Shown here: positions 42,798-52,103 of the stretch, piece by piece
Layout of the letters: every line of letters begins with the position of its first letter
Numbering within the stretch: the stretch's first letter is position 1
Source: Caldifarciminota bacterium
GTDB lineage: Bacteria; Hydrothermota; UBA3072
Assembly (NCBI GenBank): GCA_016930175.1
Contig: JAFGHJ010000048.1
Span: forward strand, 1-64,000
DNA: 64,000 bases
Reading direction: 5' to 3'
Made by a program: the position numbers and the translations under genes
The notes under the pieces: model-generated
Told to the model about the DNA's origin: nothing
The model's database searches: none
What the model saw: only the letters and a program-made list of their open reading frames with translations

Positions 42798-43973
42798 TTA
42801 CCTCACTTTCTCTCCTTTAAGAGGGCTAATTACTCTCAACTGTCTTACTATTTCCTTAAGAGCTTCTACCATCTTGTCTACATCTTCCTTTTTATTAAAT
42901 CTTCCGAAAGTAAAGCGAACAGAACCGTGAGCTCTCTCATGATCGCCTCCGATACCCAGTATTACATGGCTAGCTTCGAGAGATTTACTAAAACACGCAG
43001 AACCTGTACTCACGGCAAAACCCTTCATATCCAGATGTAGCGTTATAGATTCCCCCTCAACGTAGTGAAAAGTTATATTAGCATTATGCGGAATTCTTTT
43101 CTCCGGATGACCATTCGGAGTGGTATAGGGTATCTCATTCTGAATTTTTTCTACAAGATAGTCCCGCAAATTTCTAAGTGTTTCGTTTTCTTCTTTTGTT
43201 ACCAACTCGACTGCTTTAGCGAAACCAACTGCCCCGGGAATATTCTCAACGCCGGCTCTCAAATCAAACTCCTGAAATCCGCCGTCGATCCATTTAGCCA
43301 CGGGAACCCCTTCTCGCACAAACAGAGCTCCAATTCCCTTTGGTCCGTGAAACGTATGCGCGGACACCGTCAGCAAATCCACACTTAACTTGCTCAAATC
43401 AAAAGGAATTCTCATAAAAGAATGTGTAGCGTCAGAATGAAAAATTACATTATTTCTGTCGCATATTTCGCCAATCGTTTTTATATCCTGAATCGTTCCT
43501 ATCTCCTGATTGGCGTGCTGAATCGAAACCAATATTGTTTCTTTGCTTATTGAATCTTTAAGCTGATTCAGGTCAACAAGGCCATATTTATCTACGTCAA
43601 GGTAAGTAACTTTAATTCCATTCCTTTCAAGAGACTTTGCACTGTTCAGCACTGGGAAGTCCTCGATTTTGGATACAATTATGTGTTTCCCTTTTTTACC
43701 TGAAAGATTCCTGACAACTCCTTTAATAGCAATATTACTCGATTCCGTACTCCCTGAAGTAAAAATCAACTTTCCTTCGGGATTCCCCAACGCTGAAAGT
43801 ATTTTTGCTCTCGCTAAATCTAAAGCTTCCCTTGCTTCAATTCCAAGGGAATATCCGAATTCGGAAGTTGCTACAGCATAAACATCAAAAAAGTACGGTT
43901 TCATTGCCTCCAGAACCCTTTCGTCCATTCTGCTGGAAGCTGCGTTATCAAAATAAATCGTCTTTTTATCCAT
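42798..43973 (-). CDS. iscS: cysteine desulfurase (IscS/NifS-like), divergent subgroup
   Basis: 391 aa PLP enzyme that takes sulfur from cysteine. PLP Lys212 in SAHTFHGPKGIGAL, sulfur-carrying Cys327 in STGSACFSK with a short loop, and SVRFTFGRFNKKEDVD. Departures from IscS: the stacking His of the T/K-EH-AV motif is Asp105 (KIEDFPVL), and the Gln of DAxQ is His184 (SDATHSF). These may define a separate subgroup rather than loss of function, since the rest is intact. GAGGTGA precedes the ATG. Confidence 0.9.
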   Translation of the reverse strand: MDKKTIYFDNAASSRMDERVLEAMKPYFFDVYAVATSEFGYSLGIEAREALDLARAKILSALGNPEGKLIFTSGSTESSNIAIKGVVRNLSGKKGKHIIVSKIEDFPVLNSAKSLERNGIKVTYLDVDKYGLVDLNQLKDSISKETILVSIQHANQEIGTIQDIKTIGEICDRNNVIFHSDATHSFMRIPFDLSKLSVDLLTVSAHTFHGPKGIGALFVREGVPVAKWIDGGFQEFDLRAGVENIPGAVGFAKAVELVTKEENETLRNLRDYLVEKIQNEIPYTTPNGHPEKRIPHNANITFHYVEGESITLHLDMKGFAVSTGSACFSKSLEASHVILGIGGDHERAHGSVRFTFGRFNKKEDVDKMVEALKEIVRQLRVISPLKGEKVR

Positions 43974-43985
43974 ATCTAATCACCT

Positions 43986-44405
43986 CTAAATAAACAGAGT
44001 TACGTCTGACTCCATTGCCTCTTTAATGTAAGTACCCACACCGCAATAGTTACTTATCACATCAGTTCTTAAAGATTCCTTCTTTACGCCCATTATGTCC
44101 ATTGTCATGTCGCAGGCGAGAATTTTTCCTCCTAGCTCGACGAAATCGGAAAGCATTTTATCGAGAGAAGCGACACCAGCCCTCTTCATCTTACGTCTTA
44201 TCATCCACCTGCCGAGTCCGAACATGTTCATTCTCGAAAGAGGAGCCCTGTTCAATTGCCCTTTCCTAAGACGCATGAGCCCCCAGAAAGTAAAAAACAT
44301 TGAAACTTCCATACCCATGGAAAGAGCTCCCAGACCGATAATAAAAGCGCTGTACACTTTATCTAAATCTCCGCTGTGAACGATTAAAGTTGCCTTCTTA
44401 TTCAT
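43986..44405 (-). CDS. DsrE/DsrF/DrsH-like sulfur-relay protein
   Basis: 139 aa. KKATLIVHSGDLDKVYSAFIIGLGALSMGMEVSMFFTFWGLMRL is the DsrE_2-type start. A basic loop (LGRWMIRRKMKRAG) follows, then DMLSDF-like helix, ILACDMTMDIMGVKKESL with Cys98, and ISNYCGVGTYIKEA with Cys121. Members of this family accept and hand on persulfide sulfur, and commonly neighbour TusA. Lies 9 bp after tusA and 12 bp before iscS. Likely cytoplasmic or membrane-associated. Confidence 0.85.
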   Translation of the reverse strand: MNKKATLIVHSGDLDKVYSAFIIGLGALSMGMEVSMFFTFWGLMRLRKGQLNRAPLSRMNMFGLGRWMIRRKMKRAGVASLDKMLSDFVELGGKILACDMTMDIMGVKKESLRTDVISNYCGVGTYIKEAMESDVTLFI

Positions 44406-44414
44406 ATTATCCCC

Positions 44415-44636
44415 CTATTTACGAATCCTTATCGACCATACACCACCTTCTTCCTCGACCCCCAGAAGCTCAAGCCCCATAGACTTTACCGCCATAGGTA
44501 TTTCTTTCTTCGAAGATTGATGAGTTCCCGTAATTTCTACCACATCACCTTTAGAAGCTTTACGCAAAGCCTTTCTTGCTTCAACGAGAGGAACGGGACA
44601 CGTTTCATTTATGCAATCAATTTTTATTTCAGCCAT
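44415..44636 (-). CDS. tusA: TusA-family sulfurtransferase
   Basis: 73 aa from the ATG at 44636, which has GGAGG 5 bases upstream; the frame is open from a TTG four codons earlier but that overlaps the site. IDCINETCPVPLVEARKAL contains the persulfide Cys13 in CPxP, and GDVVEITGTHQSSKKEIPMAVKSMG is the rest of the fold. Moves sulfur between IscS-like desulfurases and acceptors such as DsrE proteins. First gene of the twelve-gene run. Confidence 0.93.
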   Translation of the reverse strand: MAEIKIDCINETCPVPLVEARKALRKASKGDVVEITGTHQSSKKEIPMAVKSMGLELLGVEEEGGVWSIRIRK

Positions 44637-44663
44637 TTTATCCTCCAATTTTAAATTGCCTTA

Positions 44664-44691
44664 TTCTACTAATTCTATAGAATTAGTAGAA
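44664..44691. promoter_or_regulatory. 28-bp perfect palindrome, candidate Rrf2 operator
   Basis: TTCTACTAATTCTA followed by its exact reverse complement, no spacer. It begins 8 bases after the -10 box of the minus-strand promoter, so a bound dimer would cover the transcription start of the tusA operon. Confidence 0.75.
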
Positions 44692-44699
44692 CTACCAAT

Positions 44700-44727
44700 A
44701 ATATACTACTATTCTTTATTTTGTCAA
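44700..44727 (-). promoter_or_regulatory. promoter of tusA-ldhA operon
   Basis: Minus strand TTGACA (44727-44722), 16 bp, TATATT (44705-44700). Confidence 0.78.
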
Positions 44728-44894
44728 GGGGGGAATTTTTTGCGAAGGAGAAAAATAGTAAATTAGTTAATTGTTTAAATAACTGATTGTAAAAATTTTA
44801 CTCGTGTTATTATTGGTATTTGCTGTTCAGAAAAGTAACAGCCGAAGAGGCAATACGCCGTGTAATCCAGAGTTAAAAAACCTGAATTCTTAAC

Positions 44895-45296
44895 TCAATC
44901 GAGCAGGCGTTTTTGTCCTTTTATTTTCTGAATATCCGTTATATTCTGAGTAACCTCGAGGCATCCTAAATATTTACCTGATTTACCTCTAAGAGCATAG
45001 TATTCGATAAGAATCTTTTGCTTGCCTTTACCCTCTAAAGGAAGGTCTATCCAGAATCTCGCCTTTTCCCTCTCCCCTTTTTTCATTTCTTGAAGTATTT
45101 TTTCCACTTTTTCCAGGCTTTTCTTGGGATGGCAATCTCGAACATCCCTGCCGACTACTCCAAGAGGTCTTTTAAACAACCTCGTTGCATGCTTGTTCCA
45201 GGCAAGAACTTTATCGTTTTCGTCCAACACCGAGAATTCAAACGGCACCGTGTCTAAAAGCGCCTGTAAAACATCACCGGTTAAATTACCTATCAC
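44895..45296 (-). CDS. PAS-domain protein (DUF438 C-terminal type)
   Basis: 133 aa, a single PAS domain and nothing else. VPFEFSVLDENDKVLAWNKHATRLFKRP, VVGRDVRDCHPKKSLEKVEKILQEMKKGE and YYALRGKSGKYLGCLEVTQNITDI. The GRDVR-CHPxKS wording is that of the PAS domain at the end of DUF438 proteins, here standing alone. It may bind a small ligand or heme; no output domain is attached. GTG start with AAGGAGG upstream. An imperfect GAGTTAA/TTAACTC inverted pair follows the stop. Confidence 0.85.
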   Translation of the reverse strand: MIGNLTGDVLQALLDTVPFEFSVLDENDKVLAWNKHATRLFKRPLGVVGRDVRDCHPKKSLEKVEKILQEMKKGEREKARFWIDLPLEGKGKQKILIEYYALRGKSGKYLGCLEVTQNITDIQKIKGQKRLLD

Positions 45297-45332
45297 TTAT
45301 GCCTCCTTATTGAAACGAATCAAGATATCAAT

Positions 45333-45360
45333 AATTTAACAAATAACAAAGACAAGTCAA
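45333..45360 (-). promoter_or_regulatory. promoter of PAS gene
   Basis: Minus strand TTGACT (45360-45355), 16 bp, TAAATT (45338-45333). Confidence 0.6.
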
Positions 45361-45552
45361 GCACCCCCAAAACAACAGAGCGACAACGAATTGCACGAAG
45401 AAATAAAAAGGGAATGATCAAATCAAAAAATCATTTGTTAAATCCGTGCTGTTTACTGTAAAAAAACGATGTACCAGGGACGGAACTTTTCCCCAATCTT
45501 TTCGTCTGTATGTATGGAACTTAAGTAAACAATCTTAAAAAAGGAGGAGTTT

Positions 45553-46002
45553 ATGATTAAGAAAGATTTAGTGAGTTACGATCCGTTAGATAGGTTTTTT
45601 AATATTAGAGAAGACTTTGACAGTGTAATGAAGGATTTCTTAAGGGGTTTCAGTGTCCCTGTATCAAACAGAGGAGTCTTTCCGCTGGCAGATGTCAAGG
45701 AAGACGAAGATAAGTATACGGTTACTGTAGAAGTGCCGGGAATCGAAAAAAAGGATCTAAAAATTAAAGTAAAAGAAAACAGCCTTCTTGTAGAAGGCGA
45801 AAAAAGGGAAGAGACTAAAGAAGAAGGCGAATCTTATCTGCGGGTAGAAAGATCCTATGGCAACTTCCGAAGGGCATTTAGCTTTGCATCTGATCTGGAC
45901 GAAAAAAAGGTTAACGCCGAGTTCAAAGACGGAATCTTAACCATTACACTGCCGAAAACAGAAAAAGAAAAACCTCAAGAGATTGAAATAAAAGTTAAGT
46001 AA
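45553..46002 (+). CDS. small heat-shock protein, Hsp20/alpha-crystallin family
   Basis: 149 aa. ATP-independent chaperone that holds unfolding proteins. Alpha-crystallin domain 45-140: PLADVKEDEDKYTVTVEVPGIEKKDLKIKVKENSLLVEGEKR, YGNFRRAFSFASDLDEKKVNAEFKDGILTITLPK (A-x-x-x-n-GvL motif as FKDGILTI), then an IEIKVK tail in place of the usual IxI. AAGGAGGAG before ATG; a strong terminator follows. No CIRCE element was seen; the promoter is not clear. Confidence 0.95.
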   Translation: MIKKDLVSYDPLDRFFNIREDFDSVMKDFLRGFSVPVSNRGVFPLADVKEDEDKYTVTVEVPGIEKKDLKIKVKENSLLVEGEKREETKEEGESYLRVERSYGNFRRAFSFASDLDEKKVNAEFKDGILTITLPKTEKEKPQEIEIKVK

Positions 46003-46026
46003 GAAAAACTAAGATAAAGACTAAAA

Positions 46027-46055
46027 GAGGGCTGTTTTCACAGCCCTCTTTTTTT
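46027..46055 (+). terminator. rho-independent terminator of hsp20
   Basis: GAGGGCTG (46027-46034), 6-base loop, CAGCCCTC (46041-46048), then seven T. The clearest intrinsic terminator in the window. Confidence 0.93.
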
Positions 46056-46193
46056 ATAAAAATTTCTTCGATTCTTCAATTTATCTACTCCAAATAAATT
46101 CTAAGACCTTATCTGCTCTTTCCTTACCCCAATATAAGGTTTTGTATTAGAACTGCTACACTAAGACTATGGAATCAAGTTATTTACTTGCTC

Positions 46194-46221
46194 TTGACAA
46201 TTAGGCAAAGCTTATTATTAT
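46194..46221 (+). promoter_or_regulatory. promoter of GH94 cluster
   Basis: TTGACA (46194-46199), 16 bp, TATTAT (46216-46221); leader about 70 bases. Confidence 0.6.
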
Positions 46222-46298
46222 TGACTGCTTAGCTCATGTGAGCGGTGCCTTAGTGATTTTTTTATATTTGACGCGTAAATAGAGAGAGGGGGTTTTAA

Positions 46299-48734
46299 TT
46301 GAAATTCGGATATTTCGATGACGAAGAAAGAGAATATGTAATTACTTCACCCAGAGTTCCCTACCCATGGATTAATTATCTTGGTTACGACGGTTTCTTT
46401 TCTCTGATTTCCAACACTGCCGGCGGTTATAGTTTTTATAAAGATGCGAGACTTAGAAGAATAACTCGATATCGCTACAATAATGTTCCCGTCGATGACG
46501 GCGGGAAATACTTCTATATCAACGATAACGGCAACGTGTGGTCTCCGGGATGGAAACCCGTAAAAGCAGAATTAGATAAATATGAATGCCGTCATGGTCT
46601 CGGTTATACAAAAATCACCGGAGTAAGGAACAATCTTGAAGCAGAAGTCATTTACCTTGTACCTCTTGGATTCAATGGTGAAGTTCAGAGGGTACGTTTA
46701 ACAAACAAATCAAATTCTACTAAAAAATTCAAACTTTTTTCATTTGTTGAATTCTGTCTTTGGAATGCTAATGATGATATGACAAATTTTCAGAGAAATT
46801 TTTCCACAGGCGAAGTAGAAATTAAAGATTCCGTCATATATCATAAAACAGAGTACAGGGAAAGAAGAAATCATTTCTCTTTTTATTCTGTGAATTCAGA
46901 AATAGAAGGCTACGACACACAGATGGAGAATTTTCTGGGTCTTTACAATGGATTTTCTTCTCCCGAGGCTGTAATTGAAGGTAAACCTCGAAATTCAGAA
47001 GCCCACGGATGGCAGCCAATAGGTTCCCACTGTATAACAGTTGATCTTAAAGCCGGAGAGACAAAAGATTATATATTTATTCTTGGCTATGTCGAGAATG
47101 ATATAAAAGACAAATGGGAAAGTCCCGGAATTATAAATAAGACGAAAGCGGAAGAAATGATATCCAAAATAAAAACTTCCGAAGAAGTAGAAAGGGAATT
47201 GGCTGCTATTAATAAGTACTGGGACGACCATCTTTCCGTCTACGAAATAGAGCATTCTGATGATAAGTTATCAAGAATGGTAAATATATGGAATCCTTAC
47301 CAGTGTATTACAACTTATAATATGTCGAGAAGCGCCTCATATTTCGAATCCGGTATCGGCAGAGGATTTGGTTTCAGGGATTCGAATCAGGATCTGCTGG
47401 GATGCATTCATCAAATACCCAAAAAATCAAAGCAGAGAATTCTCGATATTGCTGCTACACAGATGGAAGACGGAAGTGCTTATCATCAGTATCAGCCTCT
47501 TACTAAAAGAGGAAATGACGAGATAGGAGGAAATTTTAATGATGACCCTCTATGGTTGATAGCTTCGGTTTCCGAATACATGAAGGAAACAGGAGACTTT
47601 TCTATACTCGACGAATCGGTACCTTTCGACAATGATGGAAGTAAGTCAGGCAGCCTATTCGAACATTTAAAGCGCTCTTTTTATCACGTCGTTAACAACC
47701 TTGGTCCTCATAAACTGCCTCTTATCGGCAGGGCTGACTGGAATGACTGTCTTAACCTCAACTGCTTTTCCACGAATCCCGATGAGTCATTTCAGACGAC
47801 TGAAAATAAAGATGGAAGAGTAGCGGAATCTATTTTAATTGCGGGTATTTTTGTTTATTACGGAAGGGAATTTGAAGAAATATGCAAAAGCATAGGGAAA
47901 GAAAAGGAAGCAAAAGAAGCACATAAACATGTCAATAATATGATAGACGTTATAAACGAACATGGCTGGGATGGAAAGTGGTTCATAAGGGCTTATGATG
48001 ATAACGGAGATAAGGTAGGAAGTAACGAGAATGAAGAAGGCAAGATATTTATAGAATCTCAGGGCTTCTGTGTTATGGCGGGCATCGGAGCAAATAACGG
48101 CAGAGCAAAACAGGCTCTCGACTCCGTAAAAGAAAGACTGCTCTGTAAGTATGGTATCGTTCTCCAAAACCCCGCCTATTCGAAATATTATCTTAATCTG
48201 GGAGAGATATCAAGTTATCCCCCGGGATACAAAGAAAATGCGGGCGTTTTCTGTCATAACAATCCATGGATTATGATTGCCGAAACTGTTATAGGTAGAG
48301 GCAATGAAGCTTTCGATTATTACAGAAGGATAACTCCTGCATATCTGGAAGAAAGAAGCGAAATCCATAAGACCGAACCCTATGTATATTCCCAGATGAT
48401 ATCGGGTAAGGACGCATACAAAAGCGGTGAGGCGAAAAATTCCTGGCTTACGGGAACGGCAGCCTGGAACTACGTTGCGATAACTCAATTCATACTCGGA
48501 GTAAGACCGGATTATAACGGCCTCATTATCGACCCTTGTATACCTACAAATTGGGATTATTTTAGTGTAAAAAGAAAATTCAGGGGTGCGATTTACAACA
48601 TAAAAGTCAGCAATCCTGATAAGAAAAGTAAAGGAATGAAAATTTTGAAAGTTGATGGTAAAGAGATAAAAGGAAATAAAGTTCCTATATTTAGCGACGG
48701 GAAGAAACACGAAGTGGAAGTTACTCTCGGGTAA
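46299..48734 (+). CDS. cellobiose phosphorylase, GH94
   Basis: 811 aa. Splits cellobiose with phosphate into glucose 1-phosphate and glucose in the cytoplasm. GH94 layout: beta-sandwich (1-270: [23 protein letters not shown]), linker, (alpha/alpha)6 barrel with [11 protein letters not shown], general acid Asp483 in [30 protein letters not shown], and C-terminal [20 protein letters not shown]. The [17 protein letters not shown] stretch is that of true cellobiose phosphorylases. Start TTG at 46299 after GAGAGAGGGGG. First of a cluster of phosphorylases and transporters. Confidence 0.93.
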   Translation: MKFGYFDDEEREYVITSPRVPYPWINYLGYDGFFSLISNTAGGYSFYKDARLRRITRYRYNNVPVDDGGKYFYINDNGNVWSPGWKPVKAELDKYECRHGLGYTKITGVRNNLEAEVIYLVPLGFNGEVQRVRLTNKSNSTKKFKLFSFVEFCLWNANDDMTNFQRNFSTGEVEIKDSVIYHKTEYRERRNHFSFYSVNSEIEGYDTQMENFLGLYNGFSSPEAVIEGKPRNSEAHGWQPIGSHCITVDLKAGETKDYIFILGYVENDIKDKWESPGIINKTKAEEMISKIKTSEEVERELAAINKYWDDHLSVYEIEHSDDKLSRMVNIWNPYQCITTYNMSRSASYFESGIGRGFGFRDSNQDLLGCIHQIPKKSKQRILDIAATQMEDGSAYHQYQPLTKRGNDEIGGNFNDDPLWLIASVSEYMKETGDFSILDESVPFDNDGSKSGSLFEHLKRSFYHVVNNLGPHKLPLIGRADWNDCLNLNCFSTNPDESFQTTENKDGRVAESILIAGIFVYYGREFEEICKSIGKEKEAKEAHKHVNNMIDVINEHGWDGKWFIRAYDDNGDKVGSNENEEGKIFIESQGFCVMAGIGANNGRAKQALDSVKERLLCKYGIVLQNPAYSKYYLNLGEISSYPPGYKENAGVFCHNNPWIMIAETVIGRGNEAFDYYRRITPAYLEERSEIHKTEPYVYSQMISGKDAYKSGEAKNSWLTGTAAWNYVAITQFILGVRPDYNGLIIDPCIPTNWDYFSVKRKFRGAIYNIKVSNPDKKSKGMKILKVDGKEIKGNKVPIFSDGKKHEVEVTLG

Positions 48735-48782
48735 ATTTTTATTGAAACGAGATTTTATTAACAATTTTTATAAGGGGGTATT

Positions 48783-50594
48783 ATGAATATAGTTGATATA
48801 GGCATTATAATAGCCTATTTTATAATCGTAGTTGCCATCGGTATTGCTGTAAGGAAAATGGCTTCCCAGGATATCAGAGCTTACTTCTTAGGCGGTAATA
48901 AAGTCCCTTTTTATATTTTAGGTCTGGCTAATGCTTCCGGTATGTTCGATGTAACAGGCACCATGATGCTGGTAACATGGCTGTTCGTTTACGGAATAAA
49001 AGGAGCTTTTCTACCATGGGTGTGGCCCGTATTCAATCAGATTTTTCTTATGGTATTTCTTGCTAAATGGCTTAGACGTTCCAATGTTATAACCGGTGCC
49101 GAGTGGATAAAAACCAGATTTGGTCATGATATGGGAGCAAAACTTTCCGACATCAGTGTAGTCGCTTTTGCTATTATAAGTACAATAGGTTTTCTCGCAT
49201 ACGCTTTCCAGGGAATAGGTAAATTTTCTCAAATATTCCTGCCATGGGAACTTTCTGCGAATACATATGGAATAATTATAATGAGTGTCGCGAGTGTTTA
49301 TACTATCATGGGCGGCTTGTTCGCAGTTCTGGTTACCGATGTCTTTCAGTTTTTTATCATGACGGTTGTATCTGTATTTATTGCTTACATTGCAATTACT
49401 AATGTTACACGTGAAGCCATACTTTCGGCAATACCCGCCGGATGGGACAGCCTTACATTCGGGTGGACAAACCTTAGTATAGACTGGTCGAATTTAATGC
49501 CTACCATAAACAGCAGGATAGCCACCGACGGTTTTTCTTTAGCGGGTATTGTTCTTATGATGATGCTTTTTAAAGGCGTCCTTGTAAGCGGCGCGGGACC
49601 GGCTCCCAATTACGATATGCAGAAAATACTCGCCACCAAAACCCCCCGGGAAGCTTCTCTCATGAGCGGAGTTGTTACCGTCGTACTGTTCCTGCCTCGT
49701 TATCTGCTTGTAACTGGCATCTGTGTTCTGGGTCTGGTCTTTTTCAGCCCCCAGCTCAACTCCATGGGAGCAGCTGTCGACTTCGAGCAGATTTTCCCTT
49801 ATGTTGTTCATAACTTTGTTCCTGTGGGTCTTACCGGCTTGATACTAGCTGGACTTATTTCCGCTTTCATGAGTACTTATGACGGAACACTTAACTGCGG
49901 TGCTTCTTATATAGTCAACGATATTTACAAGCGGTATATAAATAAGGGAGCTTCAGAAAAAAAATACGTGATGGTAAGTTACCTGAGTACTTTTTTGCTT
50001 ATTATTCTGGGATTCATTTTCGGGATGCTTGGAAAATCGATACATCAAATAACAATGTGGATCGTTTCAGGGCTCTGGGGCGGATATGTCGCGCCCAATG
50101 TTCTCAAGTGGTACTGGTGGAGATTCAACGGCTACGGATTCTTCTGGGGTATGGTTTCCGGAATGGCGGCGGCTATGATATTACCTCTCGCTCTCGGTAA
50201 TCCCGACGTTTTATTCGGGATTCAAACAAATCTCGCTCTTTTCCCGCTCGTGCTTTTAATAAGTACCGCTGCCTCTATAATAGGAACTCTTACGACAGCT
50301 CCTGAAAAAGACGAGGTTTTAATGGATTTCTATAAAAAAGTACGGCCATGGGGTTTATGGAAACCTGTCTATGAAAAAGTGAAAAAAGCAGACCCCAATT
50401 TTGAGAGAAACAAAGATTTCTTCCGCGACACGGCAAATGTAATCGTAGGCACCGTCTGGCAGATGACTTTTGTCTTGATTCCCATATATCTTATAATAAA
50501 ACAATTTACAGGAATGTGGATAAACATCGGCGTTCTTGCAGTAACTTCAATCTTCCTTAAATTCAACTGGTACGATAAGCTGGAAAAAGCATAA
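48783..50594 (+). CDS. sodium:solute symporter (SSS family), probable sugar carrier
   Basis: 603 aa, about 13-14 membrane helices. SSS features: FLGGNKVPFYILGLANASGMFD, GAEWIKTRFG, ILAGLISAFMSTYDGTLNCGASYIVNDIYKR (Na-binding helix with Ser/Thr). 48 bp after the cellobiose phosphorylase gene, so it likely imports cellobiose or related disaccharides with sodium. GGGGG before ATG. Confidence 0.9.
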   Translation: MNIVDIGIIIAYFIIVVAIGIAVRKMASQDIRAYFLGGNKVPFYILGLANASGMFDVTGTMMLVTWLFVYGIKGAFLPWVWPVFNQIFLMVFLAKWLRRSNVITGAEWIKTRFGHDMGAKLSDISVVAFAIISTIGFLAYAFQGIGKFSQIFLPWELSANTYGIIIMSVASVYTIMGGLFAVLVTDVFQFFIMTVVSVFIAYIAITNVTREAILSAIPAGWDSLTFGWTNLSIDWSNLMPTINSRIATDGFSLAGIVLMMMLFKGVLVSGAGPAPNYDMQKILATKTPREASLMSGVVTVVLFLPRYLLVTGICVLGLVFFSPQLNSMGAAVDFEQIFPYVVHNFVPVGLTGLILAGLISAFMSTYDGTLNCGASYIVNDIYKRYINKGASEKKYVMVSYLSTFLLIILGFIFGMLGKSIHQITMWIVSGLWGGYVAPNVLKWYWWRFNGYGFFWGMVSGMAAAMILPLALGNPDVLFGIQTNLALFPLVLLISTAASIIGTLTTAPEKDEVLMDFYKKVRPWGLWKPVYEKVKKADPNFERNKDFFRDTANVIVGTVWQMTFVLIPIYLIIKQFTGMWINIGVLAVTSIFLKFNWYDKLEKA

Positions 50595-50645
50595 TATGGT
50601 AATACAAACAAAATTTAGAAAGATAAATCAAACAAGGAGAAAAAT

Positions 50646-52103
50646 ATGAGTTCGGTTAATGACAAACTATTAATGAGGGAAAAGATTAGTTACGGTTTCG
50701 GAGACCTCGCTTCGGTGCTGTACTGGCAGACCTTCATGTTGTACTTTACTTATTTCTATACAGATATATTCGTTATTCCGGCTGCTGCTGCGGCTACACT
50801 TTTTCTTATGAGCCGTATCTTCGATGGCATCAACGACCCTGTGATGGGCATGATAGCCGATCGAACAAAAACCCCGTGGGGAAAATTTCGTCCCTACTTA
50901 CTCTGGCTTTGCGTACCGTTCGCAGTCGTCGGAGTGTTGACTTTTACCGTTCCAAACTTCGGCGCAACAGGAAAAATTGTCTGGGCTTATATTACGTTCA
51001 ACCTTATTATGATGCTCTATACGGCTATCAACATTCCCTACACGGCACTGCTCGGTGTTATCTCAGCGGATTCAAACGAACGCACCACCGTCTCTTCGGT
51101 AAAATTTATCTGTGCGTTTCTGGCAGGCACTATCGTTTCATTCACCTTGCTGCCGATGACTAAAAAGCTTGGAGGAGGTAACGACCCGCGCGGCTGGCAA
51201 TTAACTTTTGTAATCTACGGCATCGCAGCCATTATCTTCTTCCTGATTACTTTTAAAGGAACCCGCGAGAGGGTTCAGCCACCCCCAACACAAAAATCAT
51301 CCGTCAAGAAAGACATACAAGAACTAATAACCAACGGTCCCTGGCTCATTCTTCTCGCTACCACCATCACGTTTATTCTTTTCGTTGCAGTAAGGAGCAG
51401 TGTTACCGTACATTACTTTAAATACGTTATCGGCTCACGGGAACTTTCTTTCCCGTTTTTCGGAAAACGCATTTATGATTTTAACACCATAACTTCTTTA
51501 TTTAACGGAGTAGGACAGATCGCGGCGCTAATTGGAGCATTACTTGTCAGCCTCGTTGCAAAAAAATTAGGTAAGAAAAGGACCTTTATAATCTTATTTA
51601 TTACCGCAATAACAAGCACAGCCGCTTTTTATTTGATGACTGCCGAACAAATCGGATTGATTTTCGTATTACAATTCACAGGTTCTATAACCGGCGGACC
51701 TCTCAGTGTACTACTATGGGCAATGTACGCTGATACAGCCGATTACGCTGAGTGGAAGCGCGGACGCAGAGCAACAGGTCTGGTCTTTTCCGCTTCCACC
51801 ATGTCGCAAAAAATGGGTTGGGCTATCGGCGCTTATATTGCGCTTATGCTTATGTCTCAGGTTGGATTCCAGCCTAATCAGGCACAATCTCCGGAGAGTT
51901 TGAAAAGTTTAATTATGCTGTTTAGTTTGATACCTGCCGGACTTGGTGTTTTTTCGCTGCTAATATTATCGTTCATATATCCTTTAAATGAAGAACGCGT
52001 AGAAGAGATCGGAGCAGAATTAAAAAGGCGGCGAGAAAAGAGCGAATCCGACAATCAAAACGGTACCCCAAAAGCCCGTAAGAGAAAAGGAAGTAAAAAA
52101 TGA
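50646..52103 (+). CDS. GPH-family (MelB-like) sugar:cation symporter
   Basis: 485 aa, twelve membrane helices. GFGDLASVLYWQTFMLYFTYFYTD, SRIFDGINDPVMGMIADRTKTPWGKFRPYLLW (the MelB loop with cation-binding Asp), and the inter-domain FKGTRERV. Imports oligosaccharides or glycosides with Na+ or H+. ATGA overlap with the GH130 gene downstream ties it to a beta-mannoside substrate. C-terminal tail is Lys/Arg-rich. AAGGAG before the ATG. Confidence 0.92.
   Translation: MSSVNDKLLMREKISYGFGDLASVLYWQTFMLYFTYFYTDIFVIPAAAAATLFLMSRIFDGINDPVMGMIADRTKTPWGKFRPYLLWLCVPFAVVGVLTFTVPNFGATGKIVWAYITFNLIMMLYTAINIPYTALLGVISADSNERTTVSSVKFICAFLAGTIVSFTLLPMTKKLGGGNDPRGWQLTFVIYGIAAIIFFLITFKGTRERVQPPPTQKSSVKKDIQELITNGPWLILLATTITFILFVAVRSSVTVHYFKYVIGSRELSFPFFGKRIYDFNTITSLFNGVGQIAALIGALLVSLVAKKLGKKRTFIILFITAITSTAAFYLMTAEQIGLIFVLQFTGSITGGPLSVLLWAMYADTADYAEWKRGRRATGLVFSASTMSQKMGWAIGAYIALMLMSQVGFQPNQAQSPESLKSLIMLFSLIPAGLGVFSLLILSFIYPLNEERVEEIGAELKRRREKSESDNQNGTPKARKRKGSKK

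Noticed and set aside
45420-45552. Sigma-32-like promoter before hsp20 (CCCCAATCT wording)
   Set aside because: No matching -35 at proper distance, and the lineage's heat-shock control is unknown, so the resemblance is not enough.
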